Notes: a model not told the origin generated them from the letters alone. 64,000 nt of DNA from Blepharisma japonicum (GCA_949751835.1 CATKHK010000026.1:62001-126000); one strand, 5' to 3'; counted from the stretch's first letter, positions 46,793 to 59,141 are shown. Program-made: numbers and translations.

Positions 46793-48300
46793 TTGTCTTT
46801 TTCTTTACTATAAGTCTTTGTAATATTTGTGAGTACTTGAGTTTCAGTGCTATGTGGAGGTATGATAAAGAATGTCAATTCCATAGTTTGTGGCAAACTG
46901 AATCTCTAAATTAAACATTTGATTAATTATATTTTTAACGCATTTTCATAGGTATTAATATCTTCTATATTTGAATTGGCAGAATTATATGTTTCTTGCT
47001 GGTCACTATAAAAAATCCTTAGTTTTTTTGAACAAATAGATATTATAAGCGAATATCCAACAACTTTTAAATACTAGTATTTTTTCAAGCCTTATAATTT
47101 TTGATTTTTTAATCCTTGAAAATTTTCAACATTTTTAAATTTTTTCTTATTCTGTAGCATTCAGATATCAATATATTGTTCACGTTCTGAGGACTATACT
47201 ATAATTATCAAAATACCCCAATGCAGGATCATCATCTCCTACTTCAAAATTTATGGACTAAGACTTTGAGCATCAAACACTTTAAATTTGATGATTTAAT
47301 GAACTCTTTGTAGATTATTAAAAATAAATTGCGGTACTTCCAATGAATTCGTTCTATTACAATTGTTTTAAAGATAATCTTTATCATTGAAGTACTAGGG
47401 CAAATAACTAAAAGATTCTGGATAGGTTCTCAATATTGTATTAGTATTTTTATAAGTTTATAAATATGTTTATGCTCAATATTTCTTTTAGATGAATTCA
47501 TTAGATCTGATCAAAATTTAAAAAGGTCATTTCGGCATCAAGAATCATATATGAACTAGAGCTCATCATATATATGAGTTGCATCTAAAGTGTATAAATT
47601 TGGTCTTTAAAGAGTAATGCAATCCTGATATGCAGAGAGTTTGGGCTTCACATTTTTTTTTCATTTTAAGCTAATAAGTATTATTATATAATAAAGAGAA
47701 AATCAAGAGATAGGCTTAAAATTGTGACGAACTTGGTTTTATTTATTTAAAAACTTGATCAGTTGTGTGCTTTTTGAAATCATATTATGACAAGATAAAG
47801 GTAATATATTCAAACTATCAAAGAAATCGTTTTGATAATTGAGATTACAAAGCAAGTATAGCATCTTTAAGATTGAAAGGGCTTAAGTTATTGAGTGCTG
47901 GCATCTCAGATATAAACATTCTATCATTATTATTAAAGCTATTATACAAAGCTAATAGAGTCTTGCTAATCCTTACGTCGTGCTGCTACTTTCTTTGCTA
48001 GGAACGATAAATTTATATACCACCTAAGCACACTGAATCTGATTGAATATGCTTTATATAAGTGTCCAATGAAATTCCTGCTGCTATCAAAGATTTCCCT
48101 GCAATTCAAATAAATTCAAGCGAAAATCGACATCATGCATCTTTAGGATCAAGAAATCTCAAACTCAATAGCACTACCACATCTGTCCTTTAAGTAATGC
48201 TACATGATAAAAACTCATTCACATCATTCCTTGAAAACTCTCTATTATTAGCTCACAAATTCATAATAAATTATATTTAATCACTGAATTAATTTATATT
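46793..48300. other. Long AT-rich spacer with a possible gene relic
   Basis: No complete gene. On the plus strand an ATG-less open stretch (47720-48001, TGA as Trp) reads ASIASLRLKGLKLLSAGISD, which is like a leucine-rich repeat; it ends in TAG. Otherwise nothing was seen. Confidence 0.35.
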
Positions 48301-50646
48301 TTAATAAAACCAGGGAAGTTGCTTTAGATTTGGTAAATATTCTTCCTCATGGATGCATTGGCCGACTATATAAGCTAGCTTATGGGCCATCATCGTAGGG
48401 GCAGGGACTTTGATTCCTCCACTCCAGTTATAATACATGTAGCAGAGCTTAAAAGCAAGCTTTGCATATGTCATAACGTCAGTTTCCTTTATAGGACAGG
48501 TGTTCTCAATGACCCTGTAGAGTGTAGGTGAAGCCATTCCTTGAGTGACTGCATGAGATATAAGATAAAAAGAGTTTGGATCAGGGACTATAACAGAATT
48601 TACAACAGTTCCAGGTAATGGGTTTCCTATGCCTCTTTGGGAATTTAAATATAATTTTGCACTGGTTTTTTTGTTTATAATTATATATGTGAAATTTGGG
48701 TTGTAATTATCAAATCTACTGATTGCTTCTTTCATTCCATCAATTTCAAAAGCTCGTATTGCTCCTATTTGTGAGTCCGCTACACCATCTCTGTAGACAA
48801 CAATGTGATCTGGCATAAATCTCTTTTTGGTGTTTTCATAAAATGCTATTAGTGCAGCTTCTAAGCAAGAGCCTAAAGCAGTGGCAATTTCTTCTCCATC
48901 TATTGATTGGATTTTTACAGTGTTAAAATACTGGGTAAATACAGGATGTATGGACGCTACAAATCCTACAACACTTTTTGCTTTTTTCACTACATCATGG
49001 AATACATCAATCCCAACAACCATAGTCTTTGGTAATAGATTTTCAACAGGGGATAGTGCCCACAAATAAGACCCAGTTTTGGTCGCTATCTGTAGGATTA
49101 ATTTTGACATGATGGATTCAAATCTTTTTGGATTTCTCACATTGCTTCCTAAAATCACTTGAGTGGGAATTCCTGACTGCCTACAAGAAGCTAATTTTAT
49201 ATCTTGATAAAGATTTTTCATGTTTGGGGGTAATAAAATAACTCCAATTTGGGGAACTGGCAGGTTTTTTGGAGGACGGTTTAAGGCAGCTATATAGGCT
49301 GATAAATTTTTGGGGTCGAAATTAAACTGGTAAGGAGTTCCTAAAACAATGCCGATCTGCCGAGCTTTATTTTGGAGATTTTTTACAAGCCTGTCTCTGT
49401 CTTCTTGGTCTCTCTGTGTAGAAAGGACACATCATGTATCAATATTGACAGGGTAAAAAATAGTTCCTCTAAGGTTGAATCCACCTCTATCGTCGAGGTT
49501 AATTGTTTCATTATTGCCAACTCTTATTTGTTCCATTGGAAGCCTCATGCCGTTTACTACAATTGGCTCTGAGGTGGATGCTAAGGAAAATTTATCTGAG
49601 AGCTCTCTAGTTTCACTTTCAAGCCTATCGGCTAGTTCTTGGCTTTTATCTAAACGATTAAAAGGCTCAAGCCTTGTATACTGGGCTATATCGTTCATAG
49701 CTCTGTAATCTTTGCGCATATCTTCTGAAATTCCAGTAATTTTGCATAGCTCAGGGATTAATTTTATTTCATTTTGGCCTCTATTCATAGTTGAGACAAG
49801 TAATGGTTGCCTTAAATCATTTATAGTAATTCCATACTGCTCAAAATAATAATTTTGATAAGTAATTTCTACTTTATTTCTTAAAAATGAGCTGGTAGGA
49901 TTGCTTTCAAAATCAATTCCTTCAATCCTATAACATCTATAATTTCCATAACCTGCCATCACTATGAGTCCATACAACTGATCCTCTATTGCTTGCCTCC
50001 AATTGGCTCCAGAATGTGCTTTAATCTCTCTAATTAGCCCAAGTGCTGTCTCATTACGGATAATTTTACTCGCAAAATCGATATTTAAAAGCATTCTATC
50101 ATAATGGTGAGCAAAAGAAGCAGTGTATCCTTGCCATACTTCAAGATTAAGCGTTGGTATTTGGCGAGTCATATCCTTATCATAATACTTCGGAAGACGG
50201 GTTACTTGTAATAAACCAAGGTTGCGTAGCATTTTTTTGAGCACTACATTGCAATACATCCTATAAGTTTCAGGGTTTGAGTCATCTATATAGCCGACAT
50301 TGCGAATTTTAAGCTCAAATTCTGCATTTTTATTATCTTTTGCTTTTACTGAAAAAGGTTCAGCTTTGCGCGTTCAAGCTGCGATGTTGTTTCCCAGTTT
50401 CATAAACTCGCCTATTTGTGCAGTGATAGAAGATTTCGCTGACTCGATCAGGGTTCCGATAAGTCCTCGATTACCAGCTTCCACATTAGGTTCGAAGTCT
50501 ATGAAATAGAGAGCAACACTCCCAGCTGGAGTGCGGTTAAGTCTGAAAAAATTAGTAACAATTTGAAGTGGCCTGCTTTGGGGGATTGCAATGCTCCTTT
50601 GGCTTGAAGCTGGTTCCATTTCTGGATGATGATTATTATTACCCAA
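48301..50646 (-). CDS. Piwi-clade Argonaute with full slicer tetrad
   Basis: 781 residues in one frame, with TGA=Trp in IAAWTRK and IDTWCVL. N-terminal and PAZ regions occupy residues about 60-380 (LMVSTMNRGQ-like LLVSTMNRGQNEIKLIPELC marks the PAZ end). The PIWI domain covers about 430-781. Catalytic residues by pattern are Asp547 (VVGIDVFHD), Glu586 (DGEEIATALG), Asp620 (VVYRDGVADSQ) and His755 (MMAHKLAYI). The NK motif INKKTSAKLY and a C-terminal WFY end are as in Piwi proteins. In ciliates such proteins carry scan or other small RNAs that guide genome rearrangement in development; whether this one does so is not visible. Its 5' end faces a long spacer. Confidence 0.95.
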
Positions 50647-51526
50647 TTATGAATTAGGGGCAAATATACTTGAGGGCTTATTTGATAGATGATTAAATTA
50701 AAATTGATAATATTTTATTAATTATTCCCTCTTTTTATATCTAATGACTGAAATAAAATGGCATTTTTGAAATTTATAAACAAATTATTTGACTTTCATT
50801 TCCAACGACAATTTTCATATAAATCAAATTCAATGTATAAATAGCATAAAAGGTAATTATATTGTAAATTTTGTAGTGTTTAATAAGGATATATTTAAAT
50901 CATAGATATATGAAATACAAAAATGAGTGCATTTAAAGGGAATAATTGTAAATGCTTTCTTGCTTCACACATACTTCCAGACATCATGTTTTACCGCTTT
51001 CATTGCTGCAAAGGAAGATTCTTAGACTAAGAGATTTAAGGATATTCAGAGAGAATGATACCATGAGCTAAGGCCTCTAGTGTTTTTTGGAACTCTGAAT
51101 TCTTAAATGGCTTCTTGGATATTAGAAGGATGATTAAGTTAATAGGTCGCGTGAAAAATCTGGGGAGTGAAAAACTGATAAAAAAAGCCACACACGTGCT
51201 ATCCATATATGTATATTAAATTTAAGTATCAATGCAATGGAATTCAATTAGAATATATTAAAGAAATTTATAAATTACAAAATATAATTATTGATGATGG
51301 AAAATTTTTATTCAACATTAGAGTCGTATGCTTCTGAACGAATTTATTTAAATAATTTTTTCATCCAAGAAAATCTAAAATTTAGATTTATATATAAATT
51401 TTAATCTATTTAGTATATTATAATATAAGATATTTAACTTCTTCAGCCTTAAATTCATTTTTTCAAAAGAAAAACAATTCATTTAGGATTTTTTTTGAAA
51501 GTTTTTTCATTTCTCTTGCACAAAAT
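50647..51526. other. AT-rich divergent promoter region
   Basis: This lies between the Piwi start codon and the C2H2 gene. No gene or repeat was seen. Confidence 0.5.
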
Positions 51527-51943
51527 ATGGAACAAGCAGCACTAAAACACTTCCAGCAATTCATGCACTGCTGGATGTATTCTGCGTTTACTTTTTCAAA
51601 AATGCTCGCATCATCCACCCTAGATCAAAAATCAGAGGCAGCCCCACCAGAGCCTATCAAAGTTATAGAGGTGAAGAAAGAATTCCCTTGTATGAGCTGC
51701 GATAAAAAGTATAAAACCTATAAAGGCTTAAAGCAGCACGTGGGGAAAAACCACAGCAATACAGTCAAAAACTTCCTCTGTGAAAGCTGTGGGGGATTAT
51801 TCAGCAACAAGTATGCTCTCAAATTCCACACGAGGCAAGTGCATGAAAAATCAACTACTGCAAAATGTAGTACTTGTGATAAGACTTTTTATAATAAATA
51901 CAAGCTTAAGAAGCACATCCTCAGAACGAGTCACACTGCTTAA
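51527..51943 (+). CDS. C2H2 zinc-finger protein
   Basis: 138 residues. The first 60 residues form one or two helices (HFQQFMHCWMYSAFTFSKML). Three C2H2 fingers follow: CMSCDKKYKTYKGLKQHVGKNH (read as C-x2-C...H-x4-H), CESCGGLFSNKYALKFHTRQ-VH, and CSTCDKTFYNKYKLKKH...SH. This is a usual nucleic-acid binding array. No further domain was seen. The target is unknown. Confidence 0.85.
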   Translation: MEQAALKHFQQFMHCWMYSAFTFSKMLASSTLDQKSEAAPPEPIKVIEVKKEFPCMSCDKKYKTYKGLKQHVGKNHSNTVKNFLCESCGGLFSNKYALKFHTRQVHEKSTTAKCSTCDKTFYNKYKLKKHILRTSHTA

Positions 51944-52975
51944 TAAATAAAAATAGTTATTAAAAATTATTTACTTTGAGCTTATGGCGTGATTTTTTTA
52001 TCCTTGAGAAATATGAAAATGGGATGAATAATCACCTTAGAAATGGAAATAAATTTTTAAGGGAAATCAATTTAAAATAACGCCAAGTATTTATTGAAGA
52101 ACTTTCGCTAGAAATTGTAGGAAAAATACCCATTTTTTTATTTAACAATTTTCCGTTGAATTATTTTCAAGCCTTATAAAGATATCAAAAAATCTCCTTA
52201 TTCATTGAAAAATATGCATAATTAACTTCAACTATTATTTTGTAGACCCTCAACAGTTTCATTAATTCACCACCTATTTTCACCTTCAAATATTAGTTAA
52301 GAGTAATTGATTTGGTCCAGAGCCCATTTTTGAAAGATTATCCTGAATGATAAGTCTGCTACACCTGAAACTAACTAAACTCTCTGTTTAATATAATTTG
52401 TTAACTCCTGAAAATGATAGACTGTCTCTTGATATAAAACCTTTTATTTAGAGAGATCTTATGAGTTACCTCTATGCTTTATTGGATTTAACATTTAATT
52501 ATTTTTCAATTTTGCAATTTTTATGAGTAGGTAATTCTGCTTAGGGACAATAGTAGCTACTGCTTTAATTTGAGAAATTTAGTAAATTGTTTCTATCAAA
52601 TTTGATTTTCAGCTATTATTTTATTATATTATTGCAATCTTTTCAAATTGCAGGAATGAAAAAGCATCTTAATCACCAACAATTTCGAAAAAAATTTAAA
52701 ATATTAGGCAAAAATGATTTTTAAAATAATGAGCATTTGCAGAATTTTTAGAGCTGCATTTTAATAAATTTGCAGAAAATTTGTAAATTTTCATATTGTA
52801 GCTAAAATTATTCCATATTTATTTACCTAAATTCGCCTTTAATTGAGAAGGATTTTCTATTTGATAATTGTTTTCATGTCAATTAATTAATAAATTGAAA
52901 TTTTAAATTAGCATTAATTCTTATTCTGCTTCTCTAAATATAGTTTTTAAATTTCCTGTTTGTTCACAATTATAT
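51944..52975. other. AT-rich spacer between convergent genes
   Basis: About 1 kb without a supported gene, repeat or RNA on either strand. This is unusually long for a convergent pair here. Confidence 0.5.
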
Positions 52976-53518
52976 TTAAATTACGGAGCGCTCTTTCTTT
53001 GTTGCTATTTTTGAAAAAACCCCTTTCCTCAGCTGCATTTTTATGCTATTTTTTGATTTAATTAGCTCCCTATATTCATTCCTACTTGATAACTTCATCT
53101 TTATTGGTTTTGGTGTTGTTGTGATCACAGTTGACAGCATTTGTCCTGAAAACTCATAAGGAATTGTCTTCTGCTCAAAGGAAGTCTCCCTTCTTAGTTT
53201 TGTTGGGGAATCAAAAGAATGCTTCCTACAGAATCCTCGAAAATTCATATGATGTGGATTTGGTGAAGGTGGAAACCGATAAGGCTCTTTAATTCCCGAG
53301 CATCTTCTTGCAATGAATTGGTTACTTTGAAAGAGCTCTTTTTTCCTTTTAGTCCTAATAATTGAATGATAAAAAGATTTTCTCCGATTAAGGTCATCAA
53401 ATGAATTGTTTGTGTTTTCTAATTTATCTTCTTCAGTTGGTATTCTAATGATGAGTTTTCGCTGAGATTTTGGCGAAATAGAATGATCTGAATCTAGAGA
53501 TTTAAATCTTTTGTTCAT
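52976..53518 (-). CDS. Basic, mostly disordered protein, unknown
   Basis: 180 residues, rich in Lys, Arg and Ser (MNKRFKSLDSDHSISPKSQR; FYHSIIRTKRKKELFQ). It has a few Ser-Pro and Thr-Pro sites and no domain was recognised. It may be a nuclear or cytoskeletal substrate of proline-directed kinases. It could be specific to heterotrichs. Confidence 0.55.
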   Translation of the reverse strand: MNKRFKSLDSDHSISPKSQRKLIIRIPTEEDKLENTNNSFDDLNRRKSFYHSIIRTKRKKELFQSNQFIARRCSGIKEPYRFPPSPNPHHMNFRGFCRKHSFDSPTKLRRETSFEQKTIPYEFSGQMLSTVITTTPKPIKMKLSSRNEYRELIKSKNSIKMQLRKGVFSKIATKKERSVI

Positions 53519-54017
53519 AATTCATATGGATTTCTTATAGTTCTAATTATGCATTAGGGTATTTAACCATTTCTATGATGATTATAATTTTAAGCAGAGT
53601 GTTCAGAGGAGTTTCATAAAGGAAACGCTCATAGTAAAGAATATAAATGGCTTATTTAAGAATGAAATTATAGCAAAAATTGCTTCAATTTGGGCTAAAA
53701 TTTGTAAAAACTAATTAGTGAAAATATTGGAATTTTTCAGGATATTTATGGAAATTTGAGGATAAAATTTGAAGAAAAATATTTTGATACAAAAAAAAGA
53801 TTATTTTAAAGAAGATGTTCCATATGTATACAATAAATTAATAAATTACTTTTTAATTCAAATAATATCCATAAAAAAAGAAATAAGCACAGATATTTGT
53901 TTTTAGAGGATTTTCATTGATACTCTAAATTATTACCAGTTAATCCTTATGATACTTTCATTCCATTCAACGTTAACTTTCCATCTTTAGCCACAGGTGA
54001 ATAAAAATTTAATAAGT
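53519..54017. other. AT-rich divergent promoter region
   Basis: It lies between two start codons. No further feature was seen. Confidence 0.5.
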
Positions 54018-54365
54018 ATGATAACTCCTGAACCACTCCCTAGAGAATTCGAAAATTCCTTCGAAAAAGAAAGCAAACGGCTTAGTAAAAAGCCAAAAGA
54101 GCAAGATTTTCAAATTAAATATAAAACAGAGATTTGTAAAAATTGGGTGAATGGCCACTGTCAGTTTGGAGATAGCTGTGCCTTTGCCCATGGAAGGGAA
54201 GAATTACGAGAGAAAGCTTTATCTAAGAAAGAGTGTACACACTTTGCGGAAGGCTTTTGTGTCTATGGAGAGAGGTGTCTATTTAAGCATACAGTAAACA
54301 CAAAGCGGCGGCTGCCTGTTTTTATAACCATCTCGATGAAAGGACAGATTGAGAGTCAAAACTAA
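54018..54365 (+). CDS. Tandem CCCH zinc-finger protein (TTP-like)
   Basis: 115 residues from ATG at 54018; reading from 53997 would need a GTG start. Two CCCH fingers are spaced as in the TTP family: YKTEICKNWVNGHCQFGDSC followed by AFAH (C-x7-C-x5-C-x3-H), and CTHFAEGFCVYGERC followed by LFKH. The lead-in YKTEIC is the TTP-type signature RYKTELC. TTP proteins bind AU-rich 3' ends of mRNA and lower their stability. In a genome this AT-rich the binding sites would be very common. Confidence 0.9.
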   Translation: MITPEPLPREFENSFEKESKRLSKKPKEQDFQIKYKTEICKNWVNGHCQFGDSCAFAHGREELREKALSKKECTHFAEGFCVYGERCLFKHTVNTKRRLPVFITISMKGQIESQN

Positions 54366-55111
54366 TATTCGTATATTATTTAGATAACGTTTTTACCTTT
54401 AACTTAGCCTTTTTATATAATTTTTATTTATGTGGCTTAAAGGTTATTTTATCATAGCAATAAAATGCGGAACAGATTAGCTCAAAAAATTATTTTTAAG
54501 GGCTGATTTGAGATGATTAAATTTGAATTTATTGAATTTTTGGGAAATTATGACAATATAAATTGTTTCTAAGAGAAATTTTATATATTAAAAGGTATAG
54601 TAAAATAAATCAAAAATTATATGATTTAAAGGCTCCACATCAAAATAATCGTTAAACAGATCGAGTTATCTGCATGGTTAAGAAATTTCTATCGATATTA
54701 ATTTAAGCTTTATAACCAGTCTGTACAATAATCTAACTGCAAAACCAGCGCAGACAAATCATTTTTTATTATCATTTAAATTAGTAAATTATCTAATTTA
54801 ATAAAATCATTCTTTTTTGAGATTTTTGGAAAAAATAAATAAATTTTTCCCCACCTAGTATTCTTATGTACAATTGAGTTGATTATAAAATTTTTTATGT
54901 CTGATTATTCCAGAATAATAATTGCTTTATAATAAGCTAATTTTTGTTGATAAGCTGCAGTAAAATAATTTTTATTTTCTCACAATACTAGCAGTTTTTA
55001 AAAATAAACTAATTTTCATATCAGTATAATAGAAAAAGCTAATTTTCTATTTAAATTATGACAATATTTAGTATAAGAACAATAGAAATAGCAGTTTCTA
55101 CTAATAATTAA
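54366..55111. other. AT-rich spacer
   Basis: No supported feature was seen. Confidence 0.5.
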
Positions 55112-56632
55112 ATGGAAAATAATGAAAACTTAGTATGCTACCTATGCTGCATAAATCAAGCTCAAGTCCAATGCCATTGCTCTAACCCTTCTTTATTTTT
55201 CTGCAAAGAATGCATTGCAGAACACATCTTTTCCCAAAGCTCAACCATACATACCCAATCATCATTAGATATCACCGGAAACTACTATACAAATTTCATA
55301 TGCAAAGAATGCTGCAAGTTTAATGCTGAATACGTCTGTTTATGCAGCGACTCAATACAAACATTTTGTGACTCTTGTCTTGGAGCTCACATTAAGAAAT
55401 TCTCATTATCCAAAAGAAGTCATGAAATTGAGCCAATCGAATCCCTTGAATTTTTACATGAAATCGGTGAAATTTCTGAGTTTTTGGATAGGAAAGTTAT
55501 TGTAAGAAAAATCAGAGATGCATTAGAATTACAGATAAAAAACCTAGGAAGATTTGGGGATAAAATTATTGAAGAAAAAAACGAGCTGATTAAATTGATA
55601 GAGGATACAGTGAATTCTAAGCTGGAAGTGTTTAGTAGATATAAAAATTATTATTTAAAACTTATCGAGGAGCTTGAACAGATAAAATTTTCAAAAAATC
55701 TAGACAAAGAAAGTTGCCTTGGGCATTTGCTAGGAATTAGTTTATCACACATCGATAAAAGCTTGAAAAGAGCTTTTGCAGTCCACATGCATACAAATTT
55801 TGACATAGCATTCAAAAACGTCCCTGATTTAGTCGAATTTGAAGGCCCAAAGCTTCCTGACGTCGTATCTGAGCGGAAAATGTATTACTTCAAGACTTTC
55901 AGCCAAGAAGTCACAATTTTTAACCCTTTTGACAATTCTCTCATCACAAGAGAAATCGACCACTCCATCACATTTAAAAATAATTCCTCATGATGCATCA
56001 TTTCTCCTGAAAGTTTGGTATACTGTGGTGGCTCTTTAGGCTCAAATTATTCTGGAGACACTTATATTATAGACCTCATAAATAACAAAATTAAACAGGC
56101 TGGGAGCATGCTAATCCCTCGATCTCAAGCTGCTATAGTTCACTATGAAAATGAGGTTTATATATTTGGAGGCTTTAACGGAAACAATATAAAAGCTTGT
56201 GAGAAATTATCATTAAAATCATTGAAATGAGAAAGAATCCCTGACATGAATCATGCAAGAAGCAGCTTTACAGTAGCAATCCTTAATGGACTGTTTTATA
56301 TGGCTGGGATGGGAGGCCCTGAAATAGAGATTTATAACCCCTTAGACAACTCTTTTCAGCTTTTTGGGTTATCTTTGCCTAAAAATTGTGTAAGCACAAT
56401 GATTACTGTGGAAAATAAAATTTTTATATTTTTGCAAGACAAATTAATATCACTAGATCCTGAATACAAAACCTTTGATTTGCAGTGCACTATCAGATCT
56501 AATTTATGGTGAAGTGGGTGCCCACCTTTGGTTTTGGAAAATAGAATACTTTTATATTCATGCATTTTTGCATTTGAGTTATGGCAGTATGATTCAAAAA
56601 CCCAGGTGATGTCTTTAATAACTAAAATTTAA
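55112..56632 (+). CDS. B-box/Kelch-repeat protein
   Basis: 506 residues read through TGA=Trp. The N-terminus has two Cys-rich B-box-like pieces (CYLCCINQAQVQCHC then FFCKECIAEH; CKECCKFNAEYVCLC then TFCDSCLGAH). A coiled coil covers residues 130-225. A Kelch propeller follows from about residue 260 (LVYCGGSLGSNYSGDTYIID; VYIFGGFNGNNIKACEKLSL; RSSFTVAILNGLFYMAGMGG). Ciliates have many such genes. A role as substrate adaptor for ubiquitin ligases is possible; the RING is missing. It ends 25 bp before the U3 gene on the other strand. Confidence 0.85.
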
Positions 56633-56656
56633 TATAAAATATAGAGAATATGAAAA

Positions 56657-56856
56657 CTAGTCAGACCCACTTGCAAGCCATAAGCTTATAAGCCAGAGGT
56701 CATCGCCCAATGACAAGGAGGTAAACCTCCTTGATTGAGATATCCCATAGCGGCTGCAAGTGCACGTCTCATCATCCTAGAGCGGGTTATCGCCTTTTTT
56801 GATAAAGTAAAAGAGGAAAAATCACTATAGAAGTGATCCTGTACGAGTACAGTCCT
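56657..56856 (-). ncRNA. SNORD3: U3 small nucleolar RNA
   Basis: Read on the minus strand, the 5' end AGGACTGTACTCGTACAG is followed by box A, GGATCACTTCTATAGT at 56824-56839; the human sequence is GGATCATTTCTATAGT. Further on are box C' ATGATGA (56769-56775) merged with a box-B-like GAGACGTGC (56762-56770), box C around GCGATGAC (56699-56706), and box D GTCTGA (56661-56666) near the 3' end. An 8-bp stem (CACTTGCA 56668-56675 with TGCAAGTG 56755-56762) closes the 3' domain. Inside are hairpins AAGGAGG/CCTCCTT (56715-56732) and GTCAT/ATGAC (56699-56714). The order A, C', B, C, D is that of U3, which guides early 18S rRNA processing. The ends are estimated to within a few bases. Confidence 0.92.
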
Positions 56857-57049
56857 AATTTAAATTTCCAAATTTCCTTTTTATCAGGAGTTTAGCAATT
56901 TTTTGTTATGGGACATAATGATATCACAAAAATTTATAAATTCTTGCAAGCAATAAGAATTTTTGATCCTTCAGTCATCAGATTTGCTTTAAAATCCATA
57001 ATTTATTTTTATTTTCTTATATTCAAGCCAAATTATAAAATAAATTTAG

Positions 57050-57946
57050 TTATTGAGTATTATTAAACTCAAAAAGAGGCAGCCCATCTTGATGTAAAAT
57101 ATTGAAATTCAGAAACTGCATTGGATTTTTATAATCAGGGAAATTTTTCTCAAACTCTTCGACTCCACTGTAAAACTTGCTCATCATTTCTTCTATTTCT
57201 GGGAAGATCAAGTCACGGTCGCTCAAAATGGTTCTTACCACATCCATCCTTCTTTCTGAAAAAGCTGCCATAATAAACGCTGCAACTGCTTGCTGTCTTG
57301 GATCATAGTCTTGAGCATTATAATAAAACTGTACCAGATAAAGCACTATTCTTGCAATATTACTAATACAGCAGTCTTCATCATATCTATTTTTCAGACA
57401 TCCTAAAGTGTCAAGACAAGTCTGAATATTGACCTTAAACGAAAGGACTTCTAAAATCCTCCCTTCCAAAGCCCTGACTTCTTCTTCACTATGATGACTA
57501 AACAGTATATTTTCATGAATTACCTTAAGTTTCAAAGGAGTCACTTCATCAAATTTCGAAGCTATAAACATACAAGTTACCCCTATTAGATGGAGATCAT
57601 CATTTTCTAGGCCTTCAGTGAGCTTGAGATAAGTATCCATAAGTCTCACAGTTAAAAAAAATACATTGTCGCTGCAGCCAAAGGATGAGATAACTTCGAT
57701 CATCCAGTTGAGAAGTCTGGAACGATGACTGATAGTGATGGAGTGGTTAAGTAAAGATTCTTTGGTCGAAAGGTCATTGGAGTTTTTGAAGTGCTGGAGG
57801 AGAATCTCTGGAAGTGTGGTGTTGTAAAAGTTGGAGTCGACGGAGACTAAGACTTGTTTTCCATAATTGTTAGGTTTCCTCGCCTGAAGTAAAGGGAGAT
57901 TTTCCTTGTCATTATTGTTGTTATTGCTAGAGTTAAATGAGCTCAT
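57050..57946 (-). CDS. Cyclin (A/B-like)
   Basis: 298 residues. The cyclin box begins with ITISHRSRLLNWMIEVISSF (the MRAIL-type segment is RSRLLNW) and includes FFLTVRLMDTYLKL, LHLIGVTCMFIASKFDEVTP and ILEVLSFKVN, then the second fold (CISNIARIVLYLVQFYYNAQ; QQAVAAFIMAAFSERRMD). The length and the LIGVTCMFIASKxxE step are those of mitotic cyclins. No D-box (RxxL near the N-terminus) was seen in the short Asn-rich start. It pairs with a CDK in cell-cycle control. Confidence 0.92.
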   Translation of the reverse strand: MSSFNSSNNNNNDKENLPLLQARKPNNYGKQVLVSVDSNFYNTTLPEILLQHFKNSNDLSTKESLLNHSITISHRSRLLNWMIEVISSFGCSDNVFFLTVRLMDTYLKLTEGLENDDLHLIGVTCMFIASKFDEVTPLKLKVIHENILFSHHSEEEVRALEGRILEVLSFKVNIQTCLDTLGCLKNRYDEDCCISNIARIVLYLVQFYYNAQDYDPRQQAVAAFIMAAFSERRMDVVRTILSDRDLIFPEIEEMMSKFYSGVEEFEKNFPDYKNPMQFLNFNILHQDGLPLFEFNNTQ

Positions 57947-59141
57947 ATCTTTATAAAAGTAGTGAAAAGCAATCGCTATTTATAGACAGAAATATCCTAG
58001 GAGTGACGTTAGCAAAGATTTTGCTAATGTCTTTTATTAAATAATTTTGTTTAGATAGGATTTTTGTTAGCATAATGTGAAATTAAGTAGAATGAATTTT
58101 AATAAGTTTTATTATATAAAGACTTTAAGATTTTGTGTAAATTAAAATTTTAGATAATTAAAAATTTTTGTTATAAAAAAAATATTTAAATAAAAAGGTT
58201 TAAAGCAAAATTTACAGCTTTATTCAAATTGCGAATTAAAAATCAATATTTTAATACAAAATCTGTATAATTTTGCACAATTAAAGCCTTTTTGATTAAA
58301 ATGAAAATATTTTATTATATTTTAGATGTAAAGGCTCAGTAATTAATAAAATTATTTAGTTATAAGGGACATATGCTTGTGATGATATTTATTAAATAAG
58401 AAAACCGATAATGCTAATGAAGTTATTTACAGAATTTCTTGTATTTTATTTTTGAAATTATAAAGATTGAAAAACATAGCAGTAAATTTAATTTACAAAA
58501 TCATTAATAATTGAAGAAACAGCCAAAATATATCTTCTTTTCATAATAGAAAATTTTAACAAAACTACTGGCCAGATTTCCATTAAAAAACCCTAATCTA
58601 ATAATAGTAAATATGGTTAGTTAATAGAGCATAATCAAAAAACAATTAGCAAAAAAAATAAGTTTAGCTCTCTAAAACTTCCCAAACGTGAACCTATAAA
58701 TCTAAAAAATCATACCCATGAAATTCTAAGTTCATTCTGATCTTTAACCCTTAAAGCTCTTTAAAATCTGCTTGATTTTGTAAGAAATTAGAAAAGCATT
58801 AATTTTGATGCATTCGCAAATAAACTGCATTCCTTTTTAAAACAAAACCCCAAAACTTTGATCCAAATTTTTTTCAAGGTCTCTGCTCTTCCTAAACCAA
58901 ATTCAAATTTTTATTCCTCTCCCAAAATTCCCTCTCTAGCTTTTCATAACCTACAAATTAAATCGAAAAATAAATAAAATAAAGCCTATTTTATCACTAA
59001 ACTGATAATCCATATTTCTTCCAATTAATTTTAAACCATGCATATTAAAGTTCTAGATCAGCGAAGAATAATTATCGAAAACCATGGAAAATATAGCTTT
59101 CATCTGACATGGCAAATTTATAATAAATTATTTCAAATAAT
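57947..59141. other. AT-rich divergent promoter region
   Basis: About 1.2 kb between the cyclin and STI1 start codons. No supported gene, repeat or known RNA was seen. A short overlapping frame from ATG at 59038 runs out of frame into the STI1 gene and is not taken as real. Confidence 0.5.

Noticed and set aside
46793-48300. Mobile element in the long spacer
   Set aside because: No transposase-like frame, inverted ends or duplicated target was seen.
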